Assembly: GCA_024403955.1 (NCBI GenBank)
Contig: JAKSQX010000001.1
Coordinates: 1 to 64,000 of the forward strand
DNA from: Clostridia bacterium
GTDB taxonomy: Bacteria > Bacillota > Clostridia > Oscillospirales > Acutalibacteraceae
Direction: 5' to 3'
DNA length: 64,000 nucleotides
How positions within the stretch are numbered: the stretch's first letter is position 1; each line of letters starts with the position of its first letter. Shown one piece after another: positions 32,542 to 45,125 of this stretch. The translations under genes and the position numbers were made by a program. The notes under the pieces were generated by a model. That model was not told the DNA's origin, made no database searches, and was given only the letters and a program-made list of their open reading frames with translations.

Positions 32542-33234
32542 ATGAACTATACAAATGAAGTTGAAAACATGTGCGTAGTCGCTAAGGGACCAAACCACGG
32601 TCCAGCTCCTATCCCTGAAGAGGGAAAATGGATCAAAGCATATGAGATCAAAGACATCTCTGCTTTCACACACGGTGTAGGTTGGTGTGCACCACAGCAG
32701 GGTGCTTGCAAGCTCTCACTTAACGTTAAAAACGGTATTATCGAAGAAGCTCTCGTAGAGACAATCGGTTGCTCAGGTATGACTCACTCAGCTGCAATGG
32801 CCGCTGAAATTCTCCCTGGTAAGACAATCCTTGAGGCTCTCAACACAGACCTTGTTTGCGATGCAATCAACTGTGCAATGAGAGAACTCTTCCTCCAGAT
32901 AGTATATGGCCGCTCACAGTCTGCATTCTCAGATGACGGTCTTTCAGTAGGCGCTGGTCTTGAGGATCTTGGTAAGGGCCTTCGCTCACAGGTTGGTACT
33001 ATGTACGGTACAAAACTTAAGGGCGTTCGTTACCTTGAGATGGCTGAAGGTTATGTAACAAGAATCGGTCTTGATAAAGATGATCAGGTTATCGGTTATG
33101 AATTCGTATCTCTCGGCAAGATGACAGACTTCATCAAGAAGGGTGACACACCAAACGAAGCTTACGAAAAGGCAATGGGCTCATACGGCAGATTCGCAGA
33201 TGCCGTTAAGTACATTGACCCACGTAAAGAATAA
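32542..33234 (+). CDS. Iron-sulfur cluster scaffold-like (NifU N-terminal) protein
   Basis: This 230-residue protein has a NifU_N/IscU-like core. Conserved-type cysteines are GWCAPQQGAC (two), IGCSGMTHSA and VCDAINCAM; these are the positions used to hold a nascent cluster in scaffold proteins. The C-terminal third (MAEGYVTRIGLDKDDQVIGYEFVSLG) is an added small domain. It is always recognised next to a GGGtGRT protein, as here, 18 bases downstream. The ATG follows AAAGGGG. The biochemical role of the pair is not established. Codon use is strongly biased to a small set, suggesting high expression. Confidence 0.8.
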   Translation: MNYTNEVENMCVVAKGPNHGPAPIPEEGKWIKAYEIKDISAFTHGVGWCAPQQGACKLSLNVKNGIIEEALVETIGCSGMTHSAAMAAEILPGKTILEALNTDLVCDAINCAMRELFLQIVYGRSQSAFSDDGLSVGAGLEDLGKGLRSQVGTMYGTKLKGVRYLEMAEGYVTRIGLDKDDQVIGYEFVSLGKMTDFIKKGDTPNEAYEKAMGSYGRFADAVKYIDPRKE

Positions 33235-33252
33235 TAGAAGGAGGATTTTAAA

Positions 33253-34251
33253 ATGGCACTTTTTGAAAGCTATGAGCGCCGCGTTGACAAAATCAACGGC
33301 GTAATCAAAGAATATGGCATTAGCTCTATTGAAGAATGCAAAGAAATCACTCTTTCTAAGGGCATTGACATTGACAAGATCGTAAGAGAAACACAGCCAA
33401 TCTGCTTCGAAAATGCAGTTTGGGCTTACACAGTAGGTGCAGCAATCGCTATTAAGAAGGGCGACACAAAAGCTGCTGACGCTGCTGCTGATATAGGCAT
33501 TGGCCTTCAGAGTTTCTGTATTCCTGGTTCAGTTGCTGACAACCGTAAGGTTGGTCTTGGCCACGGTAACCTCGGTAAGATGCTTCTCTCTGAAGAAACT
33601 GAGTGCTTCTGCTTCCTCGCTGGTCACGAATCATTCGCAGCTGCTGAGGGCGCAATCAAAATCGCACTTAATGCAAACAAAGTTAGAACAAAACCTCTTA
33701 AAGTTATATTAAACGGTCTTGGCAAAGACGCCGCAATGATTATCTCAAGAATCAACGGCTTCACATATTGTCAGACAGAGTTTGATCCTTACACAGAAAC
33801 AGTTAAGGTTGTAAAAGAAATCGCTTATTCAGACGGCGACCGTGCAAAGGTACGTTGCTATGGTGCTGATAATGTTCCAGAGGGCGTTGCAATCATGCGT
33901 CTTGAGAATGTTGGCGTTTCTATCACAGGTAACTCAACTAACCCAACAAGATTCCAGCATCCAGTAGCTGGTACATATAAAAAATGGTGCGTAGAGAATG
34001 GTGTTTCTTACTTCTCAGTAGCATCAGGTGGCGGCACAGGCCGTACACTCCACCCAGATAACATGGCAGCAGGTCCTGCTTCTTATGGTATGACAGATAC
34101 TATGGGTCGTATGCACTCTGATGCTCAGTTCGCTGGTTCATCTTCAGTTCCTGCTCATGTAGAAATGATGGGACTTATCGGTATGGGTAACAACCCAATG
34201 GTAGGCGCAACAGTTGCATGTGCAGTAGCAATTGAAGAAGCAATGAAATAA
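33253..34251 (+). CDS. GGGtGRT protein
   Basis: This 332-residue protein bears the family signature SVASGGGTGRTLHPDNMA. The C-terminal half is Gly/Met/Ala-rich (YGMTDTMGRMHSDAQFAGSSS and MGLIGMGNNPMVGATVACAV). The name describes the motif; no activity is known. It is paired with the NifU-like scaffold gene upstream. The glycine-rich segment may bind a nucleotide or cofactor (inferred). The ATG follows GAAGGAGGA. Codon bias matches the upstream gene, implying abundant expression. Confidence 0.85.
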   Translation: MALFESYERRVDKINGVIKEYGISSIEECKEITLSKGIDIDKIVRETQPICFENAVWAYTVGAAIAIKKGDTKAADAAADIGIGLQSFCIPGSVADNRKVGLGHGNLGKMLLSEETECFCFLAGHESFAAAEGAIKIALNANKVRTKPLKVILNGLGKDAAMIISRINGFTYCQTEFDPYTETVKVVKEIAYSDGDRAKVRCYGADNVPEGVAIMRLENVGVSITGNSTNPTRFQHPVAGTYKKWCVENGVSYFSVASGGGTGRTLHPDNMAAGPASYGMTDTMGRMHSDAQFAGSSSVPAHVEMMGLIGMGNNPMVGATVACAVAIEEAMK

Positions 34252-34281
34252 GGTTTGATAAGGCATAAAGGAGGTCACGTA

Positions 34282-35127
34282 ATGACTTATTTACTCTTTA
34301 ATCCACTTTCAAACAATAGCCAGGGCGAGAGCGATGCAAAAGCTTGGGCTGAGGCGAACAATGTGAGCCCAGAATTCACAAGCGTTATCGGTCTCGACTA
34401 TAAAGACTTCTTCGGAAAACTCGCCGCTGATGACGAAGTCATCCTTGCCGGCGGTGACGGAACAGTAAACAGATTTGCAAATGATGTTTATGGTCTTCCT
34501 ATCAGCAACCCACTTTATCTCGTAAAGTGTGGTACTGGTAATGATTTCTACAAAGATGTCGAGGAATACGAAGTAGATGGCAAAATCGACCTTCTTCCAT
34601 TCATCAAGAGATTACCTCTTGTTTCAGTCAACGGAATCCAGCAGAGATTCTTAAACGGCGTTGGTTTCGGCGTTGATGGTGATACATGCCTCATCGGCGA
34701 TGAAATCAGAGAGAAAGATCCAGGCGCAGATATCAACTACTCCGGTATCGCAATTAAGCATCTTCTCACAAAGTTCCAGCCAAAGCACGCAACTGTTGAG
34801 GTTGACGGTGAAGTAACTGAGATTGACCACGTTTGGATTGCATCTGCAATGAACGGCAGATACTATGGTGGTGGCATGATGGCTGCTCCAGAGCAAAACC
34901 GTCTCAACGAAGATGGCACTTGCACAGTTACAGTATTCTCAAGTGTTGGTAGACTTCCAACCCTCCTTCGCTTCCCTACTTTCTCAGGTGGTAAGCACGA
35001 AGGAAAGAAGTTCCTCATCAAGTTCACTGGTAAACACATCAAGGTAACATTCGATGCTCCTTGTGCACTCCAGATTGATGGCGAAACAGTTAAGGATGTT
35101 TCAACATACTCAGTTGATTGTGACTAA
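34282..35127 (+). CDS. Diacylglycerol kinase family lipid kinase
   Basis: This 281-residue protein has the DAGK catalytic domain, with the nucleotide-binding GGDGT motif at 57-61 (VILAGGDGTVNRFAND), the FNP motif near the N-terminus (LLFNPLSNN), GTGNDF, and a C-terminal beta domain with LQIDGE. Relatives (YegS, DgkB, bmrU-type) phosphorylate lipids such as diacylglycerol in membrane turnover. The ATG follows AAGGAGG, 30 bases after the GGGtGRT stop; an earlier in-frame TTG overlaps no ribosome binding site. It may be the third gene of that operon. A bidirectional terminator follows. Confidence 0.88.
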   Translation: MTYLLFNPLSNNSQGESDAKAWAEANNVSPEFTSVIGLDYKDFFGKLAADDEVILAGGDGTVNRFANDVYGLPISNPLYLVKCGTGNDFYKDVEEYEVDGKIDLLPFIKRLPLVSVNGIQQRFLNGVGFGVDGDTCLIGDEIREKDPGADINYSGIAIKHLLTKFQPKHATVEVDGEVTEIDHVWIASAMNGRYYGGGMMAAPEQNRLNEDGTCTVTVFSSVGRLPTLLRFPTFSGGKHEGKKFLIKFTGKHIKVTFDAPCALQIDGETVKDVSTYSVDCD

Positions 35128-35132
35128 TAAAT

Positions 35133-35177
35133 AAAAAAAGACCCCGTGGTGAACTGAACCACGGGGTTTTTCTTTTT
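35133..35177. terminator. Bidirectional intrinsic terminator
   Basis: A 10-bp GC-rich stem (ACCCCGTGGT / ACCACGGGGT) flanked by an A-run and a T-run lies between the lipid kinase and a convergent lipoprotein gene. Confidence 0.88.
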
Positions 35178-35179
35178 CT

Positions 35180-35749
35180 TTAGTTTTCTTCTACACTATA
35201 AGCTTCGCAATAGAATCTATAGTAATTTTCAAATGTTGAAAGAAGAAGTTCACGAGTTGCGCCCTCGCTCATTGAAATACAGTAGTTAGTCTTATTGTTT
35301 TCATCATACCAGGAAGCTACGCCTGCACCCTCATCTTCGTTGATTTGGATGTGACAACCATACTTGCTGTCATCGTTAAGCTTGTCATTCTCTTTATCGT
35401 ATGACCACTCATAATACATGCCTGCAATATCCTGCTCTGGACCTTTTGCATATCTAAAACAGTATTCATGATCAAAACGAATGAAATTAATCTGCGCAAT
35501 TTCTAAAGTATCTTCTGAGATCGATGCAATCTTAAAGAAATGTGAATCCTCCGCACCATCAGGAAGATAGTAAGCATAAAAGATATTCTCAAATTCCTCT
35601 TCTGTGAGTTCAGTCATTGGATTTGGAACACCATTCATTCCCTCGTTCTTTGTTGTCTGCTCCCCTTCTCTATTGCTTGGGACTTTGGTACAAGCGGATA
35701 AAGTAAGAACAAGAGCAAAACAAAGAATTATTGCTAATATCTTTTTCAT
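35180..35749 (-). CDS. Putative lipoprotein
   Basis: This secreted lipoprotein of 189 residues has a lipobox (LTLSAC, Cys20) after a clean signal peptide (MKKILAIILCFALV). The mature part is acidic and begins with a Ser/Glu/Thr-rich linker. It contains repeated aromatic segments (YYLPDGAEDSHFFKIASI and YCFRYAKGPEQDIAGMYYEW) without a recognised domain. The ATG follows AAAGGTGAT. It is the last gene on the left-hand leftward block. The function is unknown. Confidence 0.7.
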   Translation of the reverse strand: MKKILAIILCFALVLTLSACTKVPSNREGEQTTKNEGMNGVPNPMTELTEEEFENIFYAYYLPDGAEDSHFFKIASISEDTLEIAQINFIRFDHEYCFRYAKGPEQDIAGMYYEWSYDKENDKLNDDSKYGCHIQINEDEGAGVASWYDENNKTNYCISMSEGATRELLLSTFENYYRFYCEAYSVEEN

Positions 35750-35813
35750 AATATCACCTTTCTTTAATATAGTCTCAATACTAAAGACGGAATTAATCCA
35801 AGATTATTGCAAA

Positions 35814-36314
35814 CTAAACATTTTCTTCTCGAAGATCAATGAGTAGTTCTTTTCTATTTGTCTCAAGATGAGTAAGTTTTACGCCAGCAGCCTCGAACAT
35901 TTTACGTGACGCCTTTGTAAGTGGAGTATCTGCATATTTATCTGAGAGATAAACAACTTCAGAAATACCACTTTGGATAATTGCCTTTGCACATTCGTTA
36001 CAAGGGAAAAGAGCTACATATACTTTGCAACCATGAAGGTCTCCACCGGCATTATTTAAAATTGCATTAAGTTCTGCATGACAAACATATGGGTATTTTG
36101 TATCTGTCTCACATTCAGCCTTACGCTCCCAAGGGAAATCCTCATCTGAGCATCCGCAAGGAAATCCGTTATAACCAACAGACATAATCTTATTATTCTT
36201 ATTTACGATACAGGCACCTACCTGTGTGTTTGGATCCTTAGATCTCATAGCTGAGAGCATTGCAACTCCCATAAAGTATTCATCCCAAGAAATATAATCT
36301 CCTCTTTTTGGCAC
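35814..36314 (-). CDS. dCMP deaminase (ComEB-like)
   Basis: This 166-residue zinc-dependent deaminase carries HAE at 79-81 (CHAELNAI) and PCNEC at 104-108, plus the N-terminal third-ligand segment typical of dCMP deaminases ([21 protein letters not shown]). It converts dCMP to dUMP, feeding thymidylate synthesis. It starts with GTG after AGGAGG. It follows the LCP gene closely and may be read from the same transcript. Confidence 0.9.
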   Translation of the reverse strand: MPKRGDYISWDEYFMGVAMLSAMRSKDPNTQVGACIVNKNNKIMSVGYNGFPCGCSDEDFPWERKAECETDTKYPYVCHAELNAILNNAGGDLHGCKVYVALFPCNECAKAIIQSGISEVVYLSDKYADTPLTKASRKMFEAAGVKLTHLETNRKELLIDLREENV

Positions 36315-36336
36315 TTAGAAATCCTCCTGTCAAAAC

Positions 36337-37602
36337 TTAAGATGCAAAATCAAGTGCAGATTTTCTATCATCTGCAAGTTTAATATTCGTCTCGCCATAA
36401 AGCATAGTTTGAAGTTCCTGAGCAGCAGCCTCAAAATCGCAGACCCAAATCCACTGACTTCCAGCCCAACCAGCTTTACAGAGTTTCTCTGTAGGCATCG
36501 GTGTCTGCTTGATGTCATATTTGAGCCAACCACCAGCTACTGCTGAACTTGCTGTTGCAAGTATCTCACTATTACTCATACCTGTACTGATGTATGGAAG
36601 TACAGAGTTAATACAATTATTAACCTGTGAAAGATTAGCATTTTTCATGCTGGACATAATCGAAGAAATAACTCTACGCTGACGCTCAGTTCTGTTGACA
36701 TCAGAATCAAGTTTTCTTATACGACAGAATGTAAGTGCCATTTCACCATCCATATGATTTGTGCCCTCCACAAAATCACGTGCTGGTGGCTTTCCAGAAA
36801 ATGCCCATTCATACCATGTCTCATTGAGGAAAGCAGCTTCTTTTGCTGTTACATAAACATCCACACCGCCGAGTGAATTAACTACACTCTGGAATGTGTT
36901 GTAATTTACCATTGCGTAATCATCAATCTTAATCTTGTAATCATTCTCGATAGCTTTAATAGTGTACTCAATTCCACCACCGAGAGATTTTACTGCATTA
37001 AGCTTATGATATGAAGACCCGCTCTTACCCTCATAGTAGGTATAACTATCTCTGTAAAAAGATGCCATTGTAATAACTTTAGTCTTTGTGTTAACAGAGA
37101 CAAGCATCATAGTATCAGTACATCCACTGACTGGATCAAGGCCGACAAGGAGTATATTCTTTATGTCCTTGTCGGACATTTTTTCAACTTTATTAGTAGA
37201 CCATTTCTTCAAAACACCGTTTAAAGAACTTGCATTCTTGTTATCGCCAAAATCGAGTTCTTCCTCAACTTTACCGACTGGTTCATCAGTCTTTGTGCCT
37301 ACCATTCTAAGCTTTGACCAAATAAAGATCCCAACAACAAGAAGAATTAAAGCTAAAAGTGCAGCAATAATAATCACTGTCTTTTGCTTCTTTGATCTCC
37401 TCTTCCACCAGAGTTTAAAAGATTTGTTCTTTGACTTTCTTGGTGGTCTACTTTGAGTCTTTTTCTGATACTTTTGTCTAGGAGCGCTACTTGTTGGAGC
37501 CTTCTTTTTTGGAGCGCTCTTTGTATTCTTGGCAATTGCCCTGTCGACGCTCTTTTTTTGAGCGCCGGCAGCATGCCTTGGTTGATAATTATCTTTTGGC
37601 AT
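36337..37602 (-). CDS. LytR-CpsA-Psr (LCP) family cell-wall ligase
   Basis: This 421-residue protein has an unusually long, Lys/Gln/Ser-rich basic cytoplasmic N-terminus (about 1-72), one transmembrane helix (about 75-92) and an LCP domain (about 140-350). LCP features are ILLVGLDPVSGCTDTMMLVSVN, FYRDSYTYY and MALTFCRIRKLDSDVNRTERQRRV, including the Arg residues that bind polyprenyl pyrophosphate. LCP enzymes attach teichoic acids or capsular glycans to peptidoglycan. The start overlaps the gyrA stop by one base (TAATG). Confidence 0.88.
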   Translation of the reverse strand: MPKDNYQPRHAAGAQKKSVDRAIAKNTKSAPKKKAPTSSAPRQKYQKKTQSRPPRKSKNKSFKLWWKRRSKKQKTVIIIAALLALILLVVGIFIWSKLRMVGTKTDEPVGKVEEELDFGDNKNASSLNGVLKKWSTNKVEKMSDKDIKNILLVGLDPVSGCTDTMMLVSVNTKTKVITMASFYRDSYTYYEGKSGSSYHKLNAVKSLGGGIEYTIKAIENDYKIKIDDYAMVNYNTFQSVVNSLGGVDVYVTAKEAAFLNETWYEWAFSGKPPARDFVEGTNHMDGEMALTFCRIRKLDSDVNRTERQRRVISSIMSSMKNANLSQVNNCINSVLPYISTGMSNSEILATASSAVAGGWLKYDIKQTPMPTEKLCKAGWAGSQWIWVCDFEAAAQELQTMLYGETNIKLADDRKSALDFAS

Positions 37603-40190
37603 TATTCTTCCTCAGCTGTCTCTTCAGTTTCAACAACTTTTGCAGTTTCTGTAGGTTCTACAGTTCCGTCCTCATTCTCTTTTGAATCAGTAACGATATC
37701 CTGTTTCTCCCACTCCTCACGAACAACTGCAAGTGTGATTACCTTGTCCTCGTCCTCTTTAATACGCATAACCTTAACGCCCTTTGCAGGTCTAGTTACG
37801 CAGTTGATTTCCTCAGACTCGATACGAATAATAACGCCATTTGCTGAAATCATGATAAGGTCATCCTCTGGTTCAACCATACGGATAGCTGCAACCTTAC
37901 CAAACTTATCTACTCTATAGTTCAAAAGACCTGAACCGCCACGCTTCTGTATCTTATAATCTGATGGTACTGAGCGACGGCCGAAACCAGTCTCAGAAAC
38001 TGTAAGTACTGTTGCTGCTTCGTTGATTACATCAAAACCAACAACATAGTCGTCCTTCTTCTTAAATGAGATAGACTTAACACCACGAGCAGTTCTGCCG
38101 AGCTCACGAGCGTCTGTCTCATGGAAGCGGATTGACATACCTTCGTGTGTTGCAACGAGAAGGTCATCGTTACCGGATGTAAGTTTAACCCATGAAAGTT
38201 CATCATCGTCATCAAGATTGATAGCGATAAGACCGGACTTTCTAACATTCTTATAAGAAACAAGAGGAGTACGCTTGATAATACCCTTCTTTGTCATCAT
38301 ACATATGTACTCTTCACCCTCAACCTCAGGTACCTGGAGCATAGAAGTTACGCGCTCACCTGGCATAAGTGGAAGTACATTTACAATGTTTGTACCCTTT
38401 GCCTGACGTGATGCCTCTGGAACTTCATAACCCTTAAGTCTGTATGTTCTACCAAGATTTGTGAAGAACATTACGAAGTCATGAGTTGAGCATGTGAACA
38501 TTGTTGATGTAACGTCATCTTCCTTCTGAGTCATACCAGAAATACCACGGCCACCGCGGTGCTGAACTGAGTACTCAGTAGTTGGCATACGCTTGATGTA
38601 TCCCATCTCTGTGAGTGTAAATACACAGTTTTCTTCAGGGATAAGGTCCTCAATGTCAACTTCACCTGAAACATTACAGATTTCTGTGCGGCGCTCGTCG
38701 CCGAACTTGTCTGCAATTGCCTGTGATTCCTCTTTGATGAGATTCATAAGCTTGCTTTCATCAGCGAGAAGTTCTTCATATTCAGCAATTCTCTGATGGA
38801 TAGAATCGAGTTCATCCATAATCTTCTGAATTTCAAGACCAGCAAGCTGACCAAGACGGAAAGCTACAATAGCAGCTGCCTGTGGATCATCGAATCCGAA
38901 TTTTTCCATAAGAGCAGCCTTAGCTTCTGCCTGGCCACCCTTACAAGCACGGATTGTTGCGATAATGTCATCAACAATATCGATTGCACGAGCAAGACCC
39001 TCTAAGATATGAGCTCTCTCCTGTGCCTTGTTGAGTTCGAACTTTGTTCTACGAGTTACGATATCCTTCTGGAAATTGATGAACTCGGTGAGATATTCCT
39101 TAAGTGTCAAAATCTTTGGCTGACCATCAACAATACAGAGGTTGATTACACCGAAAGATGACTGAAGCTGTGTGTACTGGAAGAGCTGATTTAAAATTAC
39201 GTTAGGATTTGCATCGCGCTTGATATCGATTGAGATATACATACCACTCATTGATGAGTAGTCGTTTACGTCTGCGATACCTTCAACTCTCTTCTCCTTA
39301 ACGAGATCAGCAATTGATTCGATGAGACGAGACTTGTTTACACCATATGGAATCTCAGTAACCTTAATCTCGTAGCGACCATTTGCCTTCTCTACGATTT
39401 CAGTTCTTGCACGAACAACAATCTTGCCACGGCCGGTCGCATATGCTGCACGAATTCCGGAACGACCCATGATAATACCAGCAGTTGGGAAGTCAGGACC
39501 TGGAATATGGTCCATAAGTTCTGCGACTTCAATATCAGGGTTGTCGATTAAAGCACACATACCATCAATAACTTCTTTGAGGTTGTGTGGCGGGATATTT
39601 GTTGCCATACCTACGGCGATACCCATTGAACCATTTACAAGAAGATTTGGAAAACGAACTGGTAAAACTGTAGGTTCCTTGAGACGATCATCGTAGTTTG
39701 GGATAAAATCAACTGTGTCCTTGTCGATGTCAGACATCATCTTTACAGAGAGCTTTGACATACGGGACTCTGTATAACGGTAAGCAGCTGGTGGGTCACC
39801 ATCGATAGAACCGAAGTTACCGTGACCATCAACGAGTGTATAACGCATTGAGAAATCTTGAGCAAGACGAACCATTGCGTCATAAACTGAAGCATCACCG
39901 TGTGGATGATATCTACCAAGTACTGCACCAACTGTGTCGGCGCACTTTCTATATGGCTTATCAGGTGTTAAGCCATTTTCATGCATTGTATAAACGATTC
40001 TTCTGTGTACTGGCTTTAGACCATCACGTACATCTGGAAGAGCACGTTCAATAATTACTGACATTGAGTAAGTGAGGAACGAATTTCTCATCTCGCTATC
40101 AAGATCAGCTTTAATAACTCTGGAATTCGCAAGTCCGTCACGGAAAGCTTGTTCCTTCTGCTTTTGCATCTCTGCAGAAACTTTAGCCAT
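37602..40190 (-). CDS. gyrA: DNA gyrase subunit A
   Basis: This 862-residue breakage-reunion subunit of gyrase has the N-terminal SYAMSVI-type segment ([15 protein letters not shown]), the active-site region around [16 protein letters not shown] with the catalytic Tyr in [10 protein letters not shown], and a C-terminal beta-pinwheel with a GyrA box-like element (RGGRGISG). The C-terminus is acidic and low-complexity. Its quinolone region reads [10 protein letters not shown], with Ala (residue 100) where E. coli has Ser83. The ATG follows AGGAGGGG. It follows gyrB by 16 bases. Confidence 0.96.
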   Translation of the reverse strand: MAKVSAEMQKQKEQAFRDGLANSRVIKADLDSEMRNSFLTYSMSVIIERALPDVRDGLKPVHRRIVYTMHENGLTPDKPYRKCADTVGAVLGRYHPHGDASVYDAMVRLAQDFSMRYTLVDGHGNFGSIDGDPPAAYRYTESRMSKLSVKMMSDIDKDTVDFIPNYDDRLKEPTVLPVRFPNLLVNGSMGIAVGMATNIPPHNLKEVIDGMCALIDNPDIEVAELMDHIPGPDFPTAGIIMGRSGIRAAYATGRGKIVVRARTEIVEKANGRYEIKVTEIPYGVNKSRLIESIADLVKEKRVEGIADVNDYSSMSGMYISIDIKRDANPNVILNQLFQYTQLQSSFGVINLCIVDGQPKILTLKEYLTEFINFQKDIVTRRTKFELNKAQERAHILEGLARAIDIVDDIIATIRACKGGQAEAKAALMEKFGFDDPQAAAIVAFRLGQLAGLEIQKIMDELDSIHQRIAEYEELLADESKLMNLIKEESQAIADKFGDERRTEICNVSGEVDIEDLIPEENCVFTLTEMGYIKRMPTTEYSVQHRGGRGISGMTQKEDDVTSTMFTCSTHDFVMFFTNLGRTYRLKGYEVPEASRQAKGTNIVNVLPLMPGERVTSMLQVPEVEGEEYICMMTKKGIIKRTPLVSYKNVRKSGLIAINLDDDDELSWVKLTSGNDDLLVATHEGMSIRFHETDARELGRTARGVKSISFKKKDDYVVGFDVINEAATVLTVSETGFGRRSVPSDYKIQKRGGSGLLNYRVDKFGKVAAIRMVEPEDDLIMISANGVIIRIESEEINCVTRPAKGVKVMRIKEDEDKVITLAVVREEWEKQDIVTDSKENEDGTVEPTETAKVVETEETAEEE

Positions 40191-40206
40191 TATTCATTCC
40201 CCTCCT

Positions 40207-42538
<2,332 letters not shown>

Positions 42539-42554
<16 letters not shown>

Positions 42555-43654
42555 AATGTGCCCTCCTTAATCTCAAAGATCTTTCCGGTCTTTGATTTCA
42601 AAATGGAGGAAGGATCACAACATGTGATAAATACCTGCCATCCATCAATATGATTAAGTATGTAGTCCTGTCGACTTGCGTCGAGCTCACTCATAACATC
42701 ATCAAGAAAAGCAACTGGCTGTTTACCGGTTATTTTTTTAATAACTGCAGCCTCTGATAATTTAAGAGACAAAGCACATGAACGTTGCTGTCCTTGGGAA
42801 CCAAAACTCTTAACTGGAAGACCATCGAGTGTTATCAAAATGTCGTCCCTATGAGGTCCGATGGATGTTGACCCGCTCAAAATATCTTCTTTTCTTACAG
42901 CTTTTATTGCCTTCAAAATTTCCTTTTCAAGTTCTTCGACATCATCATTTTCTATGGCAATCACGGAGTCATATGAAATGCCAATTTTTTCTTTTCCACT
43001 TGATATGCCGGAATAAATATCAGTAAGGAAAGGCTCAAGTTCACGTAAGTAACGCAGACGTTGAGTTATTATTACGGCGCTGTACTGTGCAAGTCGTTCG
43101 TCCCAAATATCGAGTGTCCCAAGAAGTTCACTGTGATAACTGACGTCTTTGAGGAGCGCATTGCGCTGCTCAAGAATTTTATTAAAGTCAGTTAGCACGT
43201 TGCTGTACTTCGGACGAAGTTGGCACAGCGCCTGATTTATAAACTTTCGTCTCTCGACTGGACCACCTTTTACAAGATTCAAATGTTGCGGAGCAAATAT
43301 AATTCCTAGAAATTCTCCAAAGAAAATACTCGATGAATTGTTTTCTACGCCATCAAGAATTGCTTTTTTCTTTTCACTAAGTAAAATCTCCGCAGAATGG
43401 TCCCTTTTTTCATCAGAAAAGGTCATAGACAATTTAGAAAAGTCTTTTGAAACTAAATTATCATCAAAAAGGATCATTTCCTTCTCTTTTGAACCTCTAA
43501 ATGAGCGGCATCCTGTAAAAAGCCAAAGTGCTTCAAGTAGATTTGTCTTTCCCTGTGCATTTTCTCCGTAAATAATATTTACAGTGTCACAAGGCTCTAT
43601 TTTTATATTCTCTATATTTCTGAAATTTTGAATTTCTAGAGAATTAACTTTCAT
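42539..43654 (-). CDS. recF: Recombination mediator RecF
   Basis: This 371-residue SMC-like ATPase has Walker A GENAQGKTNLLEAL at about 30-43, a signature motif in SFGSQGQQRSCALSLKLSEA and Walker B VAFLDDVMSELDASR. RecF loads RecA on gapped DNA with RecOR. Its place between yaaA and remB-gyrB is classical. The ATG follows AAGGATAGAAG. Length is normal. Confidence 0.95.
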
Positions 43655-43670
43655 CTACTTCTATCCTTAA

Positions 43671-43925
43671 CTAATTATTTTTAATCAAAAAAGTGGTGCC
43701 CTCATATTCAAAAGTATCACCATCATAAAGTTTCTTTCGAAGAACATCATTTTCTTTTCCATTAACTTTAGTAAGACCTTCTTTAACCAAGATTTTTGCT
43801 TGGCCACCAGTACTAACAATTCCAGTAAGTTTCATAGCTGCATCTAAAGTAATATATTCGGTATTAATAAATACTGTTTCTTTATTATTTGCAACTTTAT
43901 TTTTTACTTTAACTGTAATTTTCAT
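43671..43925 (-). CDS. yaaA: S4-domain protein YaaA
   Basis: This 84-residue S4-like RNA-binding protein has the S4 core ITLDAAMKLTGIVSTGGQAKILVKEG and the second strand VKVNGKENDVLRKKLYDGD-type arrangement. YaaA homologues sit between dnaN and recF in Firmicutes and are linked to ribosome assembly. The N-terminus shows a less common leading strand (KITVKVKNKVANNKETVF). The ATG lies 7 bases after the dnaN stop. Confidence 0.88.
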   Translation of the reverse strand: MKITVKVKNKVANNKETVFINTEYITLDAAMKLTGIVSTGGQAKILVKEGLTKVNGKENDVLRKKLYDGDTFEYEGTTFLIKNN

Positions 43926-43932
43926 AAATAAA

Positions 43933-45039
43933 TTAGCCTTCGTTCTTAAGTCTTACAGGAAGAACAAGGAATAAGAAATTATCTCCCTCTGGTGGAACAA
44001 TTGTAATTGGAGAAAGAGGACCATTTAATGTGATCTTAACATTGTCAATTGTGCATGCTTTAAGAGCGTCAAGAAGAAAAACATTATTAAATCCTATTTC
44101 TACTCTATTACCCTCTGTCTTACAAGCAAGTTTATCGTTTGCTGTACCAAGACTTGTAACTGTAGAAATCTTAATTGTATTCTCATCAAATACACAACGG
44201 AGAGGACTCTTAAGTCTATCTGTAATAAGAAGACTTGTGCGCTCAATACTATCTACAAAAGTCTTAACATTTACATTTACTTCTGTTGTAAGACTCTTTG
44301 GAATTGCAGCATTGTAATCAAGAAAATCTCCATCAAGAAGACGGGAAATAATGCTATAATTACCAACCTCAAAAATAATGTGACGCTTTGCAATATTCAT
44401 TGAAATAACTTCACAATTATCAATGAGTTTAATTACTTCATTAAGCGTCTTTGCTGGAACGATAAATGACATATCATCGCCAGTATATTTAATCTGCTCA
44501 GTTCTAATTGCAAGACGGAAACCATCAACAGCAATAAGTCTGATCTGACCACGAGTAATTTCAAATTTAATACCTGTGTGAACAATCTTTGTATCATTCT
44601 TTGATACTGCAAAAATTGTCTGACGAACCATATCCTCAAGAATGTTACTCTCAACGATAATTGGATATCCACCAGTTACCTGAGGAAGTTCTGGATATTC
44701 CTCTGCTGCAATACCAACAATCTTATATTCAACTTCGCCACAACTAATTACACAAAGTTGACGTTCATCAGCCTCAATTCTTACTGTTTCAGCAGGAAGT
44801 TTACGAAGAATATCACAGAGAATACGAGCATTAATAATAATGCTTCCCTGCTCTTCAACTTTTGCTTCAATACTTGTGTTAATTCCTACTTCAAGATCAT
44901 AACCAGTAAGCATGAGTTCATTACCAAGAGCTTTAAGATAAATACCCTCAATAGCTGGAATAGAAGTTTTAGTAGAAACTACTCTGGATACGTTTTGACA
45001 CGCTTCAGATAAAAGTTCTGTGTTACAAACTATTTTCAT
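43933..45039 (-). CDS. dnaN: DNA polymerase III sliding clamp (beta)
   Basis: This 368-residue processivity clamp has three clamp domains. It begins MKIVCNTELLSEACQNVSRVVS and ends with the MPVRL-like C-terminal motif (LVLPVRLKNEG). DnaN encircles DNA and tethers polymerase III. The ATG follows TTGGAGGAG. It is separated from dnaA by the origin region, so it has its own transcript start within that gap or is read from dnaA. Confidence 0.96.
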   Translation of the reverse strand: MKIVCNTELLSEACQNVSRVVSTKTSIPAIEGIYLKALGNELMLTGYDLEVGINTSIEAKVEEQGSIIINARILCDILRKLPAETVRIEADERQLCVISCGEVEYKIVGIAAEEYPELPQVTGGYPIIVESNILEDMVRQTIFAVSKNDTKIVHTGIKFEITRGQIRLIAVDGFRLAIRTEQIKYTGDDMSFIVPAKTLNEVIKLIDNCEVISMNIAKRHIIFEVGNYSIISRLLDGDFLDYNAAIPKSLTTEVNVNVKTFVDSIERTSLLITDRLKSPLRCVFDENTIKISTVTSLGTANDKLACKTEGNRVEIGFNNVFLLDALKACTIDNVKITLNGPLSPITIVPPEGDNFLFLVLPVRLKNEG

Positions 45040-45060
45040 ATTGACTCCTCCAATAGTTAT

Positions 45061-45125
45061 TTTTTATGAAAAAGAATATATATATTTTTAGTAATAGTAA
45101 TAGGGGTGGTTAATTTTGTGGAAAA
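45061..45125 (-). other. oriC: Chromosome replication origin (basal unwinding element)
   Basis: Read on the minus strand, the order is a DnaA-box-like TTTTCCACA (45117-45125, one mismatch to TTATCCACA), a second weaker box TTAACCACC (45105-45113), a GC patch (CCCC), then five contiguous DnaA-trios whose plus strand reads TAGTAATAGTAATAG (45089-45103), then a pure A/T unwinding tract. This is the order described for the Bacillus subtilis basal unwinding system, and the location between dnaA and dnaN agrees. Function is inferred; only the sequence order is seen. Confidence 0.6.
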
